Source: Chloroflexota bacterium
GTDB taxonomy: Bacteria > Chloroflexota > Limnocylindria > QHBO01
Assembly: GCA_003243965.1 (NCBI GenBank)
Contig: QHBO01000044.1
Coordinates: 1-51,185, forward strand
DNA: 51,185 nucleotides
Direction of reading: 5' to 3'
Below are positions 1 to 7,621 of the stretch, one piece after another (positions within the stretch are counted from its first letter, which is position 1; each line of letters begins with the position of its first letter). Made by a program: the position numbers and the translations under genes. The notes under the pieces were generated by a model that ran no database searches, had not been told where the DNA came from, and saw only the letters and a program-made list of their open reading frames with translations.

Positions 1-280
1 TGCCGGCGAAGCGCAGCTCGGCACGCGCCGGTTCGTCTCCGGGCGAGGCCGGAAGCTCGAGAGTCCACGGCGGTCCGGCCTCGTCGCCGGCTCGGTGGCG
101 GAGCATCACGCCGGCGCGTGCCAGCCTGAGATCGGCGGTGTCGTGATAAGTGCTGACCAGGTCGCGCCCGGGCAGGTCGCGGACCTGGGTCGCGCCGACG
201 CCGTCATCGGTCAGGTCCGGCAGGATGAAGGTGCCGGGCACCGCCAGCGTCACCTTGCGGTCACGCACGTTGGCCGGCAT
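1..280 (-). CDS. CYTH-domain protein (probable CYTH/CHAD), 3' end outside window
   Basis: The first 93 codons of a gene that runs off the left edge. The ATG at 280-278 lies inside the end of ppk1, so the two genes overlap by 20 bp and are surely cotranscribed. Around residues 44-60 the pattern YHDTADLRLARAGVMLRHR matches the strand-turn-strand core of CYTH (triphosphate tunnel) proteins, and the following acidic and beta-rich stretch fits the same fold. CYTH proteins usually open with an ExExK motif; here the corresponding segment reads DRKVT, so metal or triphosphate chemistry may be lost. In many bacteria CYTH is fused to a CHAD domain that binds polyphosphate, and pairing with ppk1 suggests that here, but the CHAD part would lie outside the window and cannot be seen. 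Confidence 0.75.
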   Translation of the reverse strand, partial: MPANVRDRKVTLAVPGTFILPDLTDDGVGATQVRDLPGRDLVSTYHDTADLRLARAGVMLRHRAGDEAGPPWTLELPASPGDEPARAELRFAG

Positions 281-2372
281 GCCTGATCAGCTCGCTCTGC
301 ATCTCGACCCGCGGCTCCCCCTCACGGCGCTGCACGCGGGACCACCGCCCGTCCCCGTCCAGCGTCCAGACCGCCGCATTGTCACGCATCGCCAGCGCCT
401 GAAGGGCGATCAGCCGACCGCTGGCGTCAGGATCATCAACCCTGACCACCGTTTCCACGCGACGGTCGAGGTTGCGGTGCATGAGGTCGGCTGAGCCGAT
501 GTAGACCTCCGCTTCGCCGCCGTTGCGAAACTGGAAGATGCGCGAATGCTCCAGGAAGCGGCCCAGGATGCTTCGCACCCGGATGCTGTCGCTCAACCCC
601 GGCACGCCGGGCCGCAGAGCACAGATCGAGCGCACGATGAGGTCAACCTGCACCCCGTCCGCGGAGGCGGCGTACAGGGCATCGATCACCGGCTCGTCGA
701 TGAGGTTGTTGGCCTTGATGCAAATGTAGCCCGGCGCATCGGGAGTCGAAAGGCGCGCCTCCCGCCTGATCAACTCCAGGATGCGCCGGCGAAGCGCATG
801 CGGCGCCACGATCAGCGAGCGGTACGCCGTGTGACGCGAGTACCCGGTCAGGAAGTTGAAGAGATTGCCGACGTCCGCGCCCAGCTGCGGATCGGCGGTC
901 AGGAGCCCCACGTCCTCGTAGATCCGCGCCGTGGTCGAGTGATAGTTCCCGGTGCCGATGTGCACGTAGCGGCGAATCTGTCGATCCTCCGCCCGGACCA
1001 CAAGGCACAGCTTGGCATGCGTCTTGAGTCCGCTGACGCCGTACACGATGTGGCATCCGGAGCGCTCCAACATTCGAGCCCAGGCGATGTTGTTCTGCTC
1101 GTCGAACCGCGCCTTGATCTCGACCAGGACCACCACCTGCTTGCCGGCCTCCGCAGCGCGGACCAACGCGTTGACGATCGGGCTGCTGCCCGAGGTGCGA
1201 TACACCGTCTGCTTGATGGCCAGCACCTGAGGGTCATCGGCCGCCTGCTCGATGAACGCCTCGACGCTGGTGGCAAACGACTCGTAGGGGTGGTGGACGA
1301 GCACATCCCCGCGTCGCAGCACCGCGAACAGGTCCGGCTCATCGTCGCCGACGGGAGCGAGGACCGGAGGCGTGACCGGCTGGAACGGAGGATCCTTGAG
1401 GTCCGGCCGGTCCACGGAGTGGAGCTCCATCAGTCCGCCCAGGTTGAGCGGGCCGGGCAGCTTCTGGACATCCGCGGCGGCAACCAGCAGCTCACGGACG
1501 AGCAGCTCGAGCATGTGGGCTGACATGCTCTCCTCCACCTCGAGGCGCACGGCCGGGCTGAAGCGGCGCTTGCGCAACTCGTCCTCGAGCGCCTCGAGCA
1601 GGTCCTCGGCACCATCGTCATCGACGTCCAGATCGGCATTGCGCGTCACCCGGAAGGCGTGGTGCTCAACCACGCCCATCCCAGGAAACAGGCGCCCCAG
1701 GTTCGCGGCGATGACGTCCTCGAGCGGGACGTAGACGCCCTCGCCGGGACTTGCGAACCGGCCGAGCAGCGGCGGCACCTTGACCCGGGCGAAGTGCGCC
1801 TCCCCGTCGTCAGGATCGGTGACTTCCACCGCCAGGTTGAGGGACAGGTTCGAGATGTACGGAAAGGGGTGCCCCGGATCGACGGCGAGGGGGGTCAGCA
1901 CCGGGAAGATGCGCTCGTCGAAGACGGCCTCGAGCGTGTGGCGCTCCTCCTCGCTCAGGTCCGCCCAGCGAGTGATGCGGATCCCCGAGCTCGCCAGTGC
2001 CGGCCCGATGTCGTCAAGGAAGAGGCGGGCATGCCGAGCCGCGAGGAGCTCGACCCGCTCTGCGATCCTGGCCAGCTGCTCTCCGGCGGTCAGCCCATCC
2101 GAGGAGCGGGTCATGACCAGGCCCGCAGCAATCTGCCGCCGCAGGCCCGCAACACGCACCTGGTAGAACTCGTCCAGGTTGCTGGCAAAGATCGAGCTGA
2201 ACTTGACGCGTTCGAGAAGGGGAATCCGGTGATCAGCCGCAAGGGCCAGCACGCGCTCGTTGAAGTCGAGCCAGGAGAGTTCCCGGTTCAGGTAGCGCTG
2301 CTCGACCCGCGGCCTGCGGCGGCGTGCGGGTCGGAGGGCCGGCCGATCGGTCGTCGAGGTCGTGGCTGGCAT
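261..2372 (-). CDS. ppk1: Polyphosphate kinase 1
   Basis: Makes long-chain inorganic polyphosphate reversibly from ATP. At 703 residues it has full family length. The N-terminal signature YLNRELSWLDFNERVL is at 27-42. The histidine that becomes phosphorylated is H452 in GLKTHAKL, and the second conserved catalytic histidine is H609 in EHSRIF. The ATP-binding and PLD-like C-terminal domains are intact (RFDEQNNIAWA near 422, HIGTGNYH near 471, IGSADLMHRNLDRRVE near 625). I see no Shine-Dalgarno before the ATG; a TAAACT hexamer ends about 9 nt upstream, so a leaderless or very short-leader transcript is possible. It heads a two-gene unit with the overlapping CYTH-type gene. Confidence 0.97.
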   Translation of the reverse strand: MPATTSTTDRPALRPARRRRPRVEQRYLNRELSWLDFNERVLALAADHRIPLLERVKFSSIFASNLDEFYQVRVAGLRRQIAAGLVMTRSSDGLTAGEQLARIAERVELLAARHARLFLDDIGPALASSGIRITRWADLSEEERHTLEAVFDERIFPVLTPLAVDPGHPFPYISNLSLNLAVEVTDPDDGEAHFARVKVPPLLGRFASPGEGVYVPLEDVIAANLGRLFPGMGVVEHHAFRVTRNADLDVDDDGAEDLLEALEDELRKRRFSPAVRLEVEESMSAHMLELLVRELLVAAADVQKLPGPLNLGGLMELHSVDRPDLKDPPFQPVTPPVLAPVGDDEPDLFAVLRRGDVLVHHPYESFATSVEAFIEQAADDPQVLAIKQTVYRTSGSSPIVNALVRAAEAGKQVVVLVEIKARFDEQNNIAWARMLERSGCHIVYGVSGLKTHAKLCLVVRAEDRQIRRYVHIGTGNYHSTTARIYEDVGLLTADPQLGADVGNLFNFLTGYSRHTAYRSLIVAPHALRRRILELIRREARLSTPDAPGYICIKANNLIDEPVIDALYAASADGVQVDLIVRSICALRPGVPGLSDSIRVRSILGRFLEHSRIFQFRNGGEAEVYIGSADLMHRNLDRRVETVVRVDDPDASGRLIALQALAMRDNAAVWTLDGDGRWSRVQRREGEPRVEMQSELIRHAGQRA

Positions 2373-2491
2373 CGGCCCGCGAGTTTACGTGGCTCGTGTT
2401 AACAGCGGCGCAAAGCGGGCGCTGGGCGGCTGGCCTTCAGGTTGCGGGGCTGTCCTGGTCTGCCTGGTTGGAACACAGCCCCAAGCCCACG

Positions 2492-3154
2492 CTACCTCGT
2501 CGGCAGCAGTTCTCGCGTCAGCGCGGCGGCAAGCCACTCTCGAAATCGGTCTGCGGGCCAGCCGCGGAGCTTGACCAGGGAGTGGTAGAGGCCGGCATCG
2601 ATCAGCACCCAGACCACGTCCGCCGCAGCGGCGTGATCGATCCCGGGACGCATCGGCCCCTTGGCGGCCGTCATCGCCACCACGTTGGTAGCGCCGATCC
2701 GCCGCTCCTCCTGGATCTTGTCCCAGACCGGGCGCACCTCGGGGTCCGCGGTGGCGGCTCCTCGGATCGCCTCGCAGATCGCGGCCAGCCGCTCATTGAT
2801 GTCGGTCACGAGTCCCGCGTACCGCTCGAGAAACTGATGCGCATCCGGCTCCGCGGCGATCGCCCTGGAACCCGCGCGATCGGACATCGAAATCGGTAGA
2901 TCGTCGCCGACGAGCGCGACGTCGTAGGCCGTCTTGAGCAGGGTGGGCTTACCGCCGACCGCGGTGAAGACCGTCGCGCGGCTCACCCCGGCGGCGTCGG
3001 CGATGGCATCAATCGAGGTGGCGCCGTACCCGCGGTCGACGAAGAGCCGTGAGGCCGCCTCGATCAACGCCTGTCGCGTGGCCCGTGCCTGTAAGGCGCG
3101 CAGCGGCGATCGGTATGAACGCTTGACAGGTGCATCCGTATCCATCAGGCTCAT
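2492..3154 (-). CDS. TetR/AcrR-family transcriptional regulator
   Basis: A 220-residue protein with an N-terminal TetR helix-turn-helix at about 28-75 (TRQALIEAASRLFVDRGYG, then SIDAIADAAGVSRATVFTAV). The rest is an all-helical ligand-binding domain of ordinary size. It is divergently transcribed from the small ORF and NmrA-like reductase that start 65 bp away, the usual arrangement for a TetR repressor acting on its neighbour and itself. An imperfect inverted repeat in the shared intergenic space is a likely operator. The first ATG is used here; a second ATG three codons on is equally possible. The ligand cannot be predicted. Confidence 0.9.
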   Translation of the reverse strand: MSLMDTDAPVKRSYRSPLRALQARATRQALIEAASRLFVDRGYGATSIDAIADAAGVSRATVFTAVGGKPTLLKTAYDVALVGDDLPISMSDRAGSRAIAAEPDAHQFLERYAGLVTDINERLAAICEAIRGAATADPEVRPVWDKIQEERRIGATNVVAMTAAKGPMRPGIDHAAAADVVWVLIDAGLYHSLVKLRGWPADRFREWLAAALTRELLPTR

Positions 3155-3160
3155 AGTCTA

Positions 3161-3182
3161 GTCATTACTCTCCCAGTATGAC
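3161..3182. promoter_or_regulatory. Candidate TetR operator (imperfect inverted repeat)
   Basis: Left arm GTCATTACT and right arm AGTATGAC are inverted repeats apart from one extra T in the left arm, with a 5-bp CTCCC spacer. The site lies 7 bp upstream of the TetR start and 37 bp upstream of the first ORF on the other strand, so a bound dimer could block both promoters. The assignment is inference from symmetry and position. Confidence 0.4.
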
Positions 3183-3218
3183 ACATCTTCCCATTGCCTG
3201 GAAGCGGAGACACTACCG

Positions 3219-3332
3219 ATGATCGCTCAGCACACCACGCACGAGGCGGCGGAAGCCGTCGAGCATCGCCTCCGCACGGCGATCAAGCGTGGCGATCTCA
3301 CGATGGCACCCGCCCGGGCGACCGAACGATGA
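3219..3332 (+). CDS. Small 37-residue leader ORF coupled to the NmrA-like gene
   Basis: A short hydrophilic peptide with a basic middle (HRLRTAIKRGDL). Its ATG follows a purine-rich GGAAGCGGAGA about 9 nt upstream, and its TGA overlaps the ATG of the next gene as ATGA (3329-3332). That geometry suggests translational coupling of the reductase to this ORF. I recognise no domain. It may be a real small protein, a leader peptide that sets reductase translation, or chance; the overlap and the ribosome-binding site are the only support. Confidence 0.4.
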   Translation: MIAQHTTHEAAEAVEHRLRTAIKRGDLTMAPARATER

Positions 3333-4369
3333 TCGCCGTGGTCGGTGCGACGGGGACGCTCGGCCCGCTGCTGGTCGCGGTCCTGCAGGCGCGCGCCATC
3401 CCGTTGCGGGTGATCACCCGCAACGCCACGTCCGCCCGGGTCAGGCTGGCAGGGGTGGACGTGGGGGAGGCCGATATCGCCAAGCGCGATCAGGCAATCC
3501 GGGCACTTCGCGGCGCGTCGGTTGTCGTCTCCGCCATCAGCGGCTTCGGATCGAAGGGCGGCGTCCGACTGGTCGACCTCGAGGCGAACCGAACGCTCGC
3601 CGAAGCGGCGCAGGTCGCTGGGGTCGAGCACTTCATCCTGCTCTCGGTTTCCGGCGCATCGGCTGATCATCCGATCGAGCTGTTTCGGATGAAGCACGCC
3701 GCGGAAGAGGCGGTCAGGGCGTGCGGCGTGCCTTGGACGATCATTCGGCCCAGCGCGTACCTCGAGACGTGGCTCGGCCTGGTCGGCGGTCCACTCGTCG
3801 AGAAGGGCAAGACGCTCGTGTTTGGGCGCGGCCGCAACCCGATCAACTTCGTCTCGGCAGGCGACGTCGCCCGCTTCGTGGAGCTCGCGATCACCGATCC
3901 GTCGCTCCGAGGGCGCAGCATCGAGGTCCCCGGCCCGGAGAACCTGACGCTCGACGAGCTGGTTGCCATCGTCCAGCGCGTGACCGGCTTGACGGGGAAG
4001 GTCTCTCACGCGCCCACTCCGGTCATGAGGGTCCTGTCCGTTGCCCTGCGCCCCTTCGACCCGATGCGCGCCGGGCAGATCGCCACGGCCGTGGTGATGG
4101 ACTCAGGCGACATGACGCTGGACGGCGCATCGGTTCGCGCGGCCTACCCCTCGATCCCGATGACCTCGGCCGGCGAGGTTGCCGAGCGTCTCTTCGGCGC
4201 TGGGAGGCAACCGATGGGCCGGGGCCGCCCTCCGCGCCCGTCGGCTGACCGAGGACCCGCCTCAGAACCGCGGCATCGAGGCAGAGGAGTGCCGGCCGGT
4301 TGCGCGAGAGCGCTCACCGTTCTGGAGAGATGCGCCGACCATAGTGCTGTCCGCCAAACCGGAGACTGA
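3329..4369 (+). CDS. NmrA-like NAD(P)-binding oxidoreductase (atypical SDR)
   Basis: A 346-residue protein opening directly with a Rossmann dinucleotide-binding loop, GATGTLG at residues 6-12. Typical atypical-SDR features follow: SAISGFGSKGGVRLVD, VAGVEHFILLSVSGA near 100, and PWTIIRPSAYLETW near 137. This family includes NmrA-like redox sensors and isoflavone-reductase-like or complex-I-assembly-like reductases. The start at 3329 is preferred because the fold begins there; an in-frame extension back to 3194 adds only low-complexity sequence. The last 60 or so residues, after VAERLFG, are Pro/Arg-rich and unlike the family, suggesting that an ancestral stop was lost or the frame shifted. A divergent TetR gene probably controls it. 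Confidence 0.85.
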   Translation: MIAVVGATGTLGPLLVAVLQARAIPLRVITRNATSARVRLAGVDVGEADIAKRDQAIRALRGASVVVSAISGFGSKGGVRLVDLEANRTLAEAAQVAGVEHFILLSVSGASADHPIELFRMKHAAEEAVRACGVPWTIIRPSAYLETWLGLVGGPLVEKGKTLVFGRGRNPINFVSAGDVARFVELAITDPSLRGRSIEVPGPENLTLDELVAIVQRVTGLTGKVSHAPTPVMRVLSVALRPFDPMRAGQIATAVVMDSGDMTLDGASVRAAYPSIPMTSAGEVAERLFGAGRQPMGRGRPPRPSADRGPASEPRHRGRGVPAGCARALTVLERCADHSAVRQTGD

Positions 4370-4411
4370 CATAACCGATCCCCGGCAGCACGCTCCCGCC
4401 TCGGATCGTAC

Positions 4412-5953
4412 TCATGGATCGAGCCACTGGCCCGGCACGGTGCGCGCCTGGCCGAGATCGCCGAGCCTCAGGCTGGTGACGGTCGATGCCGCCGAGTTCC
4501 ATGTCGAGAAATACACGCGCGTTCCGTCGCGGGAGGGTCCGATCACGGTTGACCCGTCCGGCAGAACGGCTCGCGCCGCAACCGTCAAGGCAAGGTCTGT
4601 AACCAGAATTTCCGTCCGACTGGTGCCTGGCTGATTGCTGACTTCCTCCTCCCGACTTCCGGCAAACAGGAGCCTTCCATCCGACGCGGCCCACACGCCG
4701 TCGACCGCTAACGAGATGTCACCCAACCGCGTCCGCTGGCCGGTATCGAGGACAAAGCCGCCCAGGGGGCTTCGCCGGTAGACAGCCGCTGAGCCCGAGC
4801 CGACGATTTCTTGGCGCGACCCGACGACGTAGAGGCGTGATCCATCGGCGCTGAGTGCTGCCGCACGGGTGTTGCCCGGCTGGAGCTTGGCGACGGCGAT
4901 TCCGATGCCCAGCACCTGCTGCCAGGCTGACGCCCGCGGTCGCGCATCGATCTCCGAGCTGATCGCACGGCGCGCGAGGTCGATGACGGTGACCACATCC
5001 GCCTCGGCATGTGCGATGTACAACCAGCCGTCGCGCAGATCCCAGGCCAGCCCTGGTCTGTCGTCCCTGTACGTTCCATCGGGAAGCGGTCTCTGCCCAA
5101 CGAGAACGGTGGGCAACGCCAGATCGTTGCGCAGCTGGCCGCCCCCGTCGAGGAAGACGACGTGCGGCGTGCCCTGTGTGTAGGCGGTGGAGCCTGCTGT
5201 GGACACGAGCAGGACCAGATCCCCGGTCGGCAGCAACCGACTCTCCCACGGCGAGTAGCCGGCCGGAAGCGTTGCGACCCTCGTAACGGCCCCTCCGATT
5301 CGATATCGCATGAGCTGCCAGTCGCTGTAGGGGGGCGTGCGTGCCTGAAGCCAGATAAGTGCGCTCGCATTCGCGACAAAGTTCAGGGCGGAAACGTCGC
5401 CGTCGATCCGCACCCCGGTGTCCCTGTCCTCCGCGGAGCTCAGATCAACCAGGTGCAACTCGCCGCCCCTCATCGTTCCGTTAGTGGGCCACCGCACGAT
5501 CGCCAGCAGCCGGCCGTTTGGGCTGAGCGCGCTAACGTAGTGCTCACCCAAGTTGAAGGTGGGAGTGTCTGGGACATCGGCCAGGGTGTTCGGCTGGACT
5601 AGTCGGCCACGCATTCCCGACCCGCTGGGCGCTCCGGACACCGCGGGCGCGGGGGACGCCACGGGAGCCACGACCATCAGGTGCGGCGGGATCTGAAACG
5701 GCGCCGCGGCCGGCCAGGCAGGGCGCAGCAGTCGCGGGCCGAGGGAGAGGCCAACCGAGGCCACCGCAACGATCAGGGCCAGGGTTCCCGCCAGCAGCCC
5801 TAGAGAACCGGCGAACGCATGGTTGCGCCACCACCCCGCCGGGCGAGCGGCCAGGCGCTCGCGAAGGACGGTGGCATCAACGCTCACCGGCGCATGGTCA
5901 AGCTCCGCGTGAAGGCGCTCCCGAAGCCGGGCCTCGGGATCGTCAGGGCGCAT
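4412..5953 (-). CDS. Membrane-anchored beta-propeller protein next to ECF sigma factor (possible anti-sigma)
   Basis: A 513-residue protein with a cytoplasmic N-terminus of about 45 residues, one membrane helix (FAGSLGLLAGTLALIVAVASV), a Pro/Ala/Ser-rich linker, then about 400 extracellular residues with repeated blades (YVSALSPNGRLLAIVRW, AAALSADGSRLYVVGS, GTRVYFSTW) typical of WD40-like or YVTN propellers. The ATG at 5953 overlaps the sigma-factor stop by 11 bp; an upstream start at 5986 would deepen the overlap. An overlapping single-pass membrane gene directly after an ECF sigma gene is usually its anti-sigma factor, but no zinc-type HxxxCxxC anti-sigma motif is visible, so this role is inference from position and topology. 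Confidence 0.8.
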   Translation of the reverse strand: MRPDDPEARLRERLHAELDHAPVSVDATVLRERLAARPAGWWRNHAFAGSLGLLAGTLALIVAVASVGLSLGPRLLRPAWPAAAPFQIPPHLMVVAPVASPAPAVSGAPSGSGMRGRLVQPNTLADVPDTPTFNLGEHYVSALSPNGRLLAIVRWPTNGTMRGGELHLVDLSSAEDRDTGVRIDGDVSALNFVANASALIWLQARTPPYSDWQLMRYRIGGAVTRVATLPAGYSPWESRLLPTGDLVLLVSTAGSTAYTQGTPHVVFLDGGGQLRNDLALPTVLVGQRPLPDGTYRDDRPGLAWDLRDGWLYIAHAEADVVTVIDLARRAISSEIDARPRASAWQQVLGIGIAVAKLQPGNTRAAALSADGSRLYVVGSRQEIVGSGSAAVYRRSPLGGFVLDTGQRTRLGDISLAVDGVWAASDGRLLFAGSREEEVSNQPGTSRTEILVTDLALTVAARAVLPDGSTVIGPSRDGTRVYFSTWNSAASTVTSLRLGDLGQARTVPGQWLDP

Positions 5954-6479
5954 GCGATGACCGCAACCGGTCCGTATCGCCGCCAAGCGTTCCGCGCAGC
6001 TTGATCAGCGCGACCCGCAACTCACTCTTCACGGTATTCGGGCTGCGGCCGAGTGCCTTCGCGACCTCGTCGACCGTGAGGTCGCCGTAGTAACGCAGGG
6101 CGACCGCTGCCCTCATTCTCGGCGGTAACTCGCGAACGGCCTGGCTGACGGCCAACCGCTCGCTGACTCGATTCGTTGGATCCGACAGGATGATGGCGTG
6201 GAGCGGCAGCGGGTCGGCCGCGCGCGACCGGCGCCCGCGGCTGAGTGCCTTGCGCGCCGCAATGCGCAGCAGCCACGGGCGGAGTGCCCCGGGGTCGCGA
6301 AGCTGCCGCGATTGCTCCCAGGCCGCCATCATCGTATCGATCAGAACTTCCTCGGCATCAGCCCAGCTGTGCAATATCAAGTACGCCACGCCCTGGATCT
6401 GGCGGCCGTGGGTCGCAAGCAGCTCCTCCAGAGCGGCGGGTCGGTGGGCGCGCAGATCCGAGACGAGCCGGTCGGTCAG
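5943..6479 (-). CDS. ECF-type RNA polymerase sigma factor (sigma-70 family), probable CTG start
   Basis: Region 2 lies at about 15-75 (VAYLILHSWADAEEVLIDTM and RPWLLRIAARKALSRGRR) and the region 4 helix-turn-helix at about 110-160 (LPPRMRAAVALRYYGDLTVD, then KALGRSPNTVKSELRVAL). The first canonical start, a GTG at 6389, would remove the first helix of region 2. The reading frame stays open upstream with family-like sequence (LVSDLRAHRPAALEELLATHG) to a TGA at 6513-6515 and contains no ATG, GTG or TTG. A CTG at 6479 sits 8 nt after GGAG, giving a normal 178-residue ECF sigma. The downstream propeller gene overlaps by 11 bp. Promoter specificity is unknown. Confidence 0.88.
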   Translation of the reverse strand: MTDRLVSDLRAHRPAALEELLATHGRQIQGVAYLILHSWADAEEVLIDTMMAAWEQSRQLRDPGALRPWLLRIAARKALSRGRRSRAADPLPLHAIILSDPTNRVSERLAVSQAVRELPPRMRAAVALRYYGDLTVDEVAKALGRSPNTVKSELRVALIKLRGTLGGDTDRLRSSHAP

Positions 6480-6686
6480 TTGGTCCGCTCCAGGCTGCGA
6501 TGTTGGCGACCGTCACACACTAGACGCCACCGCCCAGGAGTTACGGGTGAGTCCCGCCGCCGCGGCATCTCAGATGCGCAGCTACAAACACCGCACGGGC
6601 TTCCTGGCGATCTGGGCCGCCGACCTGTCGGCGCGGCGCCGAACTCGATCGACCGAGCATGCGACAGAGAACGTCTCGGGACGCCG

Positions 6687-7142
6687 CTACCCCTCGTCGG
6701 GCGGGTAGGCGTCCATGTCATGCGCGAGTGCCACGGCCGCCATGGCCCGTGGCGTATCGGTTCCGGATGCGAACAGGCTGCGCATCTCCTCGAAGTATCC
6801 GTCGAAGGCCGCCGGCGAGATCGCAAGCAGCCGGCCCCCGGCCGGCCCTGAGCGGAATCCGTGAAGCGCGCCGGCCGGGATGTACACGAGCGAACCGGGC
6901 CCCGCGGCGACGTCGCCCTCGGCGGTGTGAAACTGATAGTCGCCTTCCAGGATGAAGAACGCCTCCGGCTCGTGGCGATGGATGTGCGGCGAGTTCTCGA
7001 AGTCGGGAGGCTGACTACCGACGGTCAACATCCAGCGGCCCATCGTCTCCGCCGCCGATACCTTGCGCCGAATCAGCGCGCCGCGGAAGTCAAAGGCGTC
7101 CCCATCGTCGGCGTGCATGACCCTGACGCCTGCCGCAGTCAC
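6687..7142 (-). CDS. Cupin-domain protein
   Basis: A 151-residue single-domain cupin. The metal-binding motif 1 is HIHRHEPEAFFILEGDYQF, with His, His and Glu in the usual places, and motif 2 is PGSLVYIPAGALHGF with its histidine. Small cupins of this kind can be dioxygenases, isomerases or simple binding proteins; nothing here fixes the substrate. It starts with GTG at 7142, overlapping the stop of the upstream SnoaL-like gene by 4 bp (GTGA), so the two are translated as a pair. Confidence 0.88.
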   Translation of the reverse strand: MTAAGVRVMHADDGDAFDFRGALIRRKVSAAETMGRWMLTVGSQPPDFENSPHIHRHEPEAFFILEGDYQFHTAEGDVAAGPGSLVYIPAGALHGFRSGPAGGRLLAISPAAFDGYFEEMRSLFASGTDTPRAMAAVALAHDMDAYPPDEG

Positions 7143-7603
7143 TTCAGCACCTCGCGCCGTTCAGCATCGGACATCCGCTCGATCCAGCCGGCACGCCATG
7201 CGGGAGCCTCGAACGGCGCAGCGAAGAACGTCGTCGCCTTCGCGACCTTTCCATCCCGCAGCCGAAGGAGTGACACGACGTACGCAGCGCTGCCGTCGGG
7301 ATATGATCCGAGGCCGAGGGTCGTGAACTCTTCGCCGGCGCCGACGATGCCGAGGACCGTGTAGCTCGGCGTCACCACCCAGCGATCCTGCTCGCCCACG
7401 ACGCCGATCGGGTTCGGCCGGGGTGCCCCGCCGGCATAGTTCTCGTGAATCCGTCGGTGGGCGTCGTGACCGCGGATACGCTCGCCACTCTGAGGCCACT
7501 CCTCGACGAAGTCGGGGTGGCGTAGGTCAGCGAGCGTCTCATAGTCCATGGGCACTGCGCGCAGGTAGCGCTCCACCACCGCGCGGTTGGTCAGCCCGGC
7601 CAT
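7139..7603 (-). CDS. SnoaL/NTF2-like protein
   Basis: A 154-residue protein with the alpha-plus-beta cone pattern of the SnoaL-like (NTF2) superfamily: N-terminal helix (NRAVVERYLRAV), a HPDFVEEWPQSGERIRGHDA segment, and strands around VVSLLRLRDGKVAKATTFF. The family includes polyketide cyclases, isomerases and binding proteins, so function stays open. GGAGGG lies 6 nt before the ATG. The gene begins only 18 bp from a divergent gene on the other strand, so its promoter must lie inside that gene. It is coupled to the cupin gene downstream. Confidence 0.85.
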   Translation of the reverse strand: MAGLTNRAVVERYLRAVPMDYETLADLRHPDFVEEWPQSGERIRGHDAHRRIHENYAGGAPRPNPIGVVGEQDRWVVTPSYTVLGIVGAGEEFTTLGLGSYPDGSAAYVVSLLRLRDGKVAKATTFFAAPFEAPAWRAGWIERMSDAERREVLK

Positions 7604-7621
7604 CGGCTACCCTCCGCCTAC

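Noticed and set aside
3123-3128. TTGACA as a -35 for the NmrA-like gene
   Set aside because: No -10 hexamer occurs 16-19 bp downstream, and it lies inside the TetR coding region.
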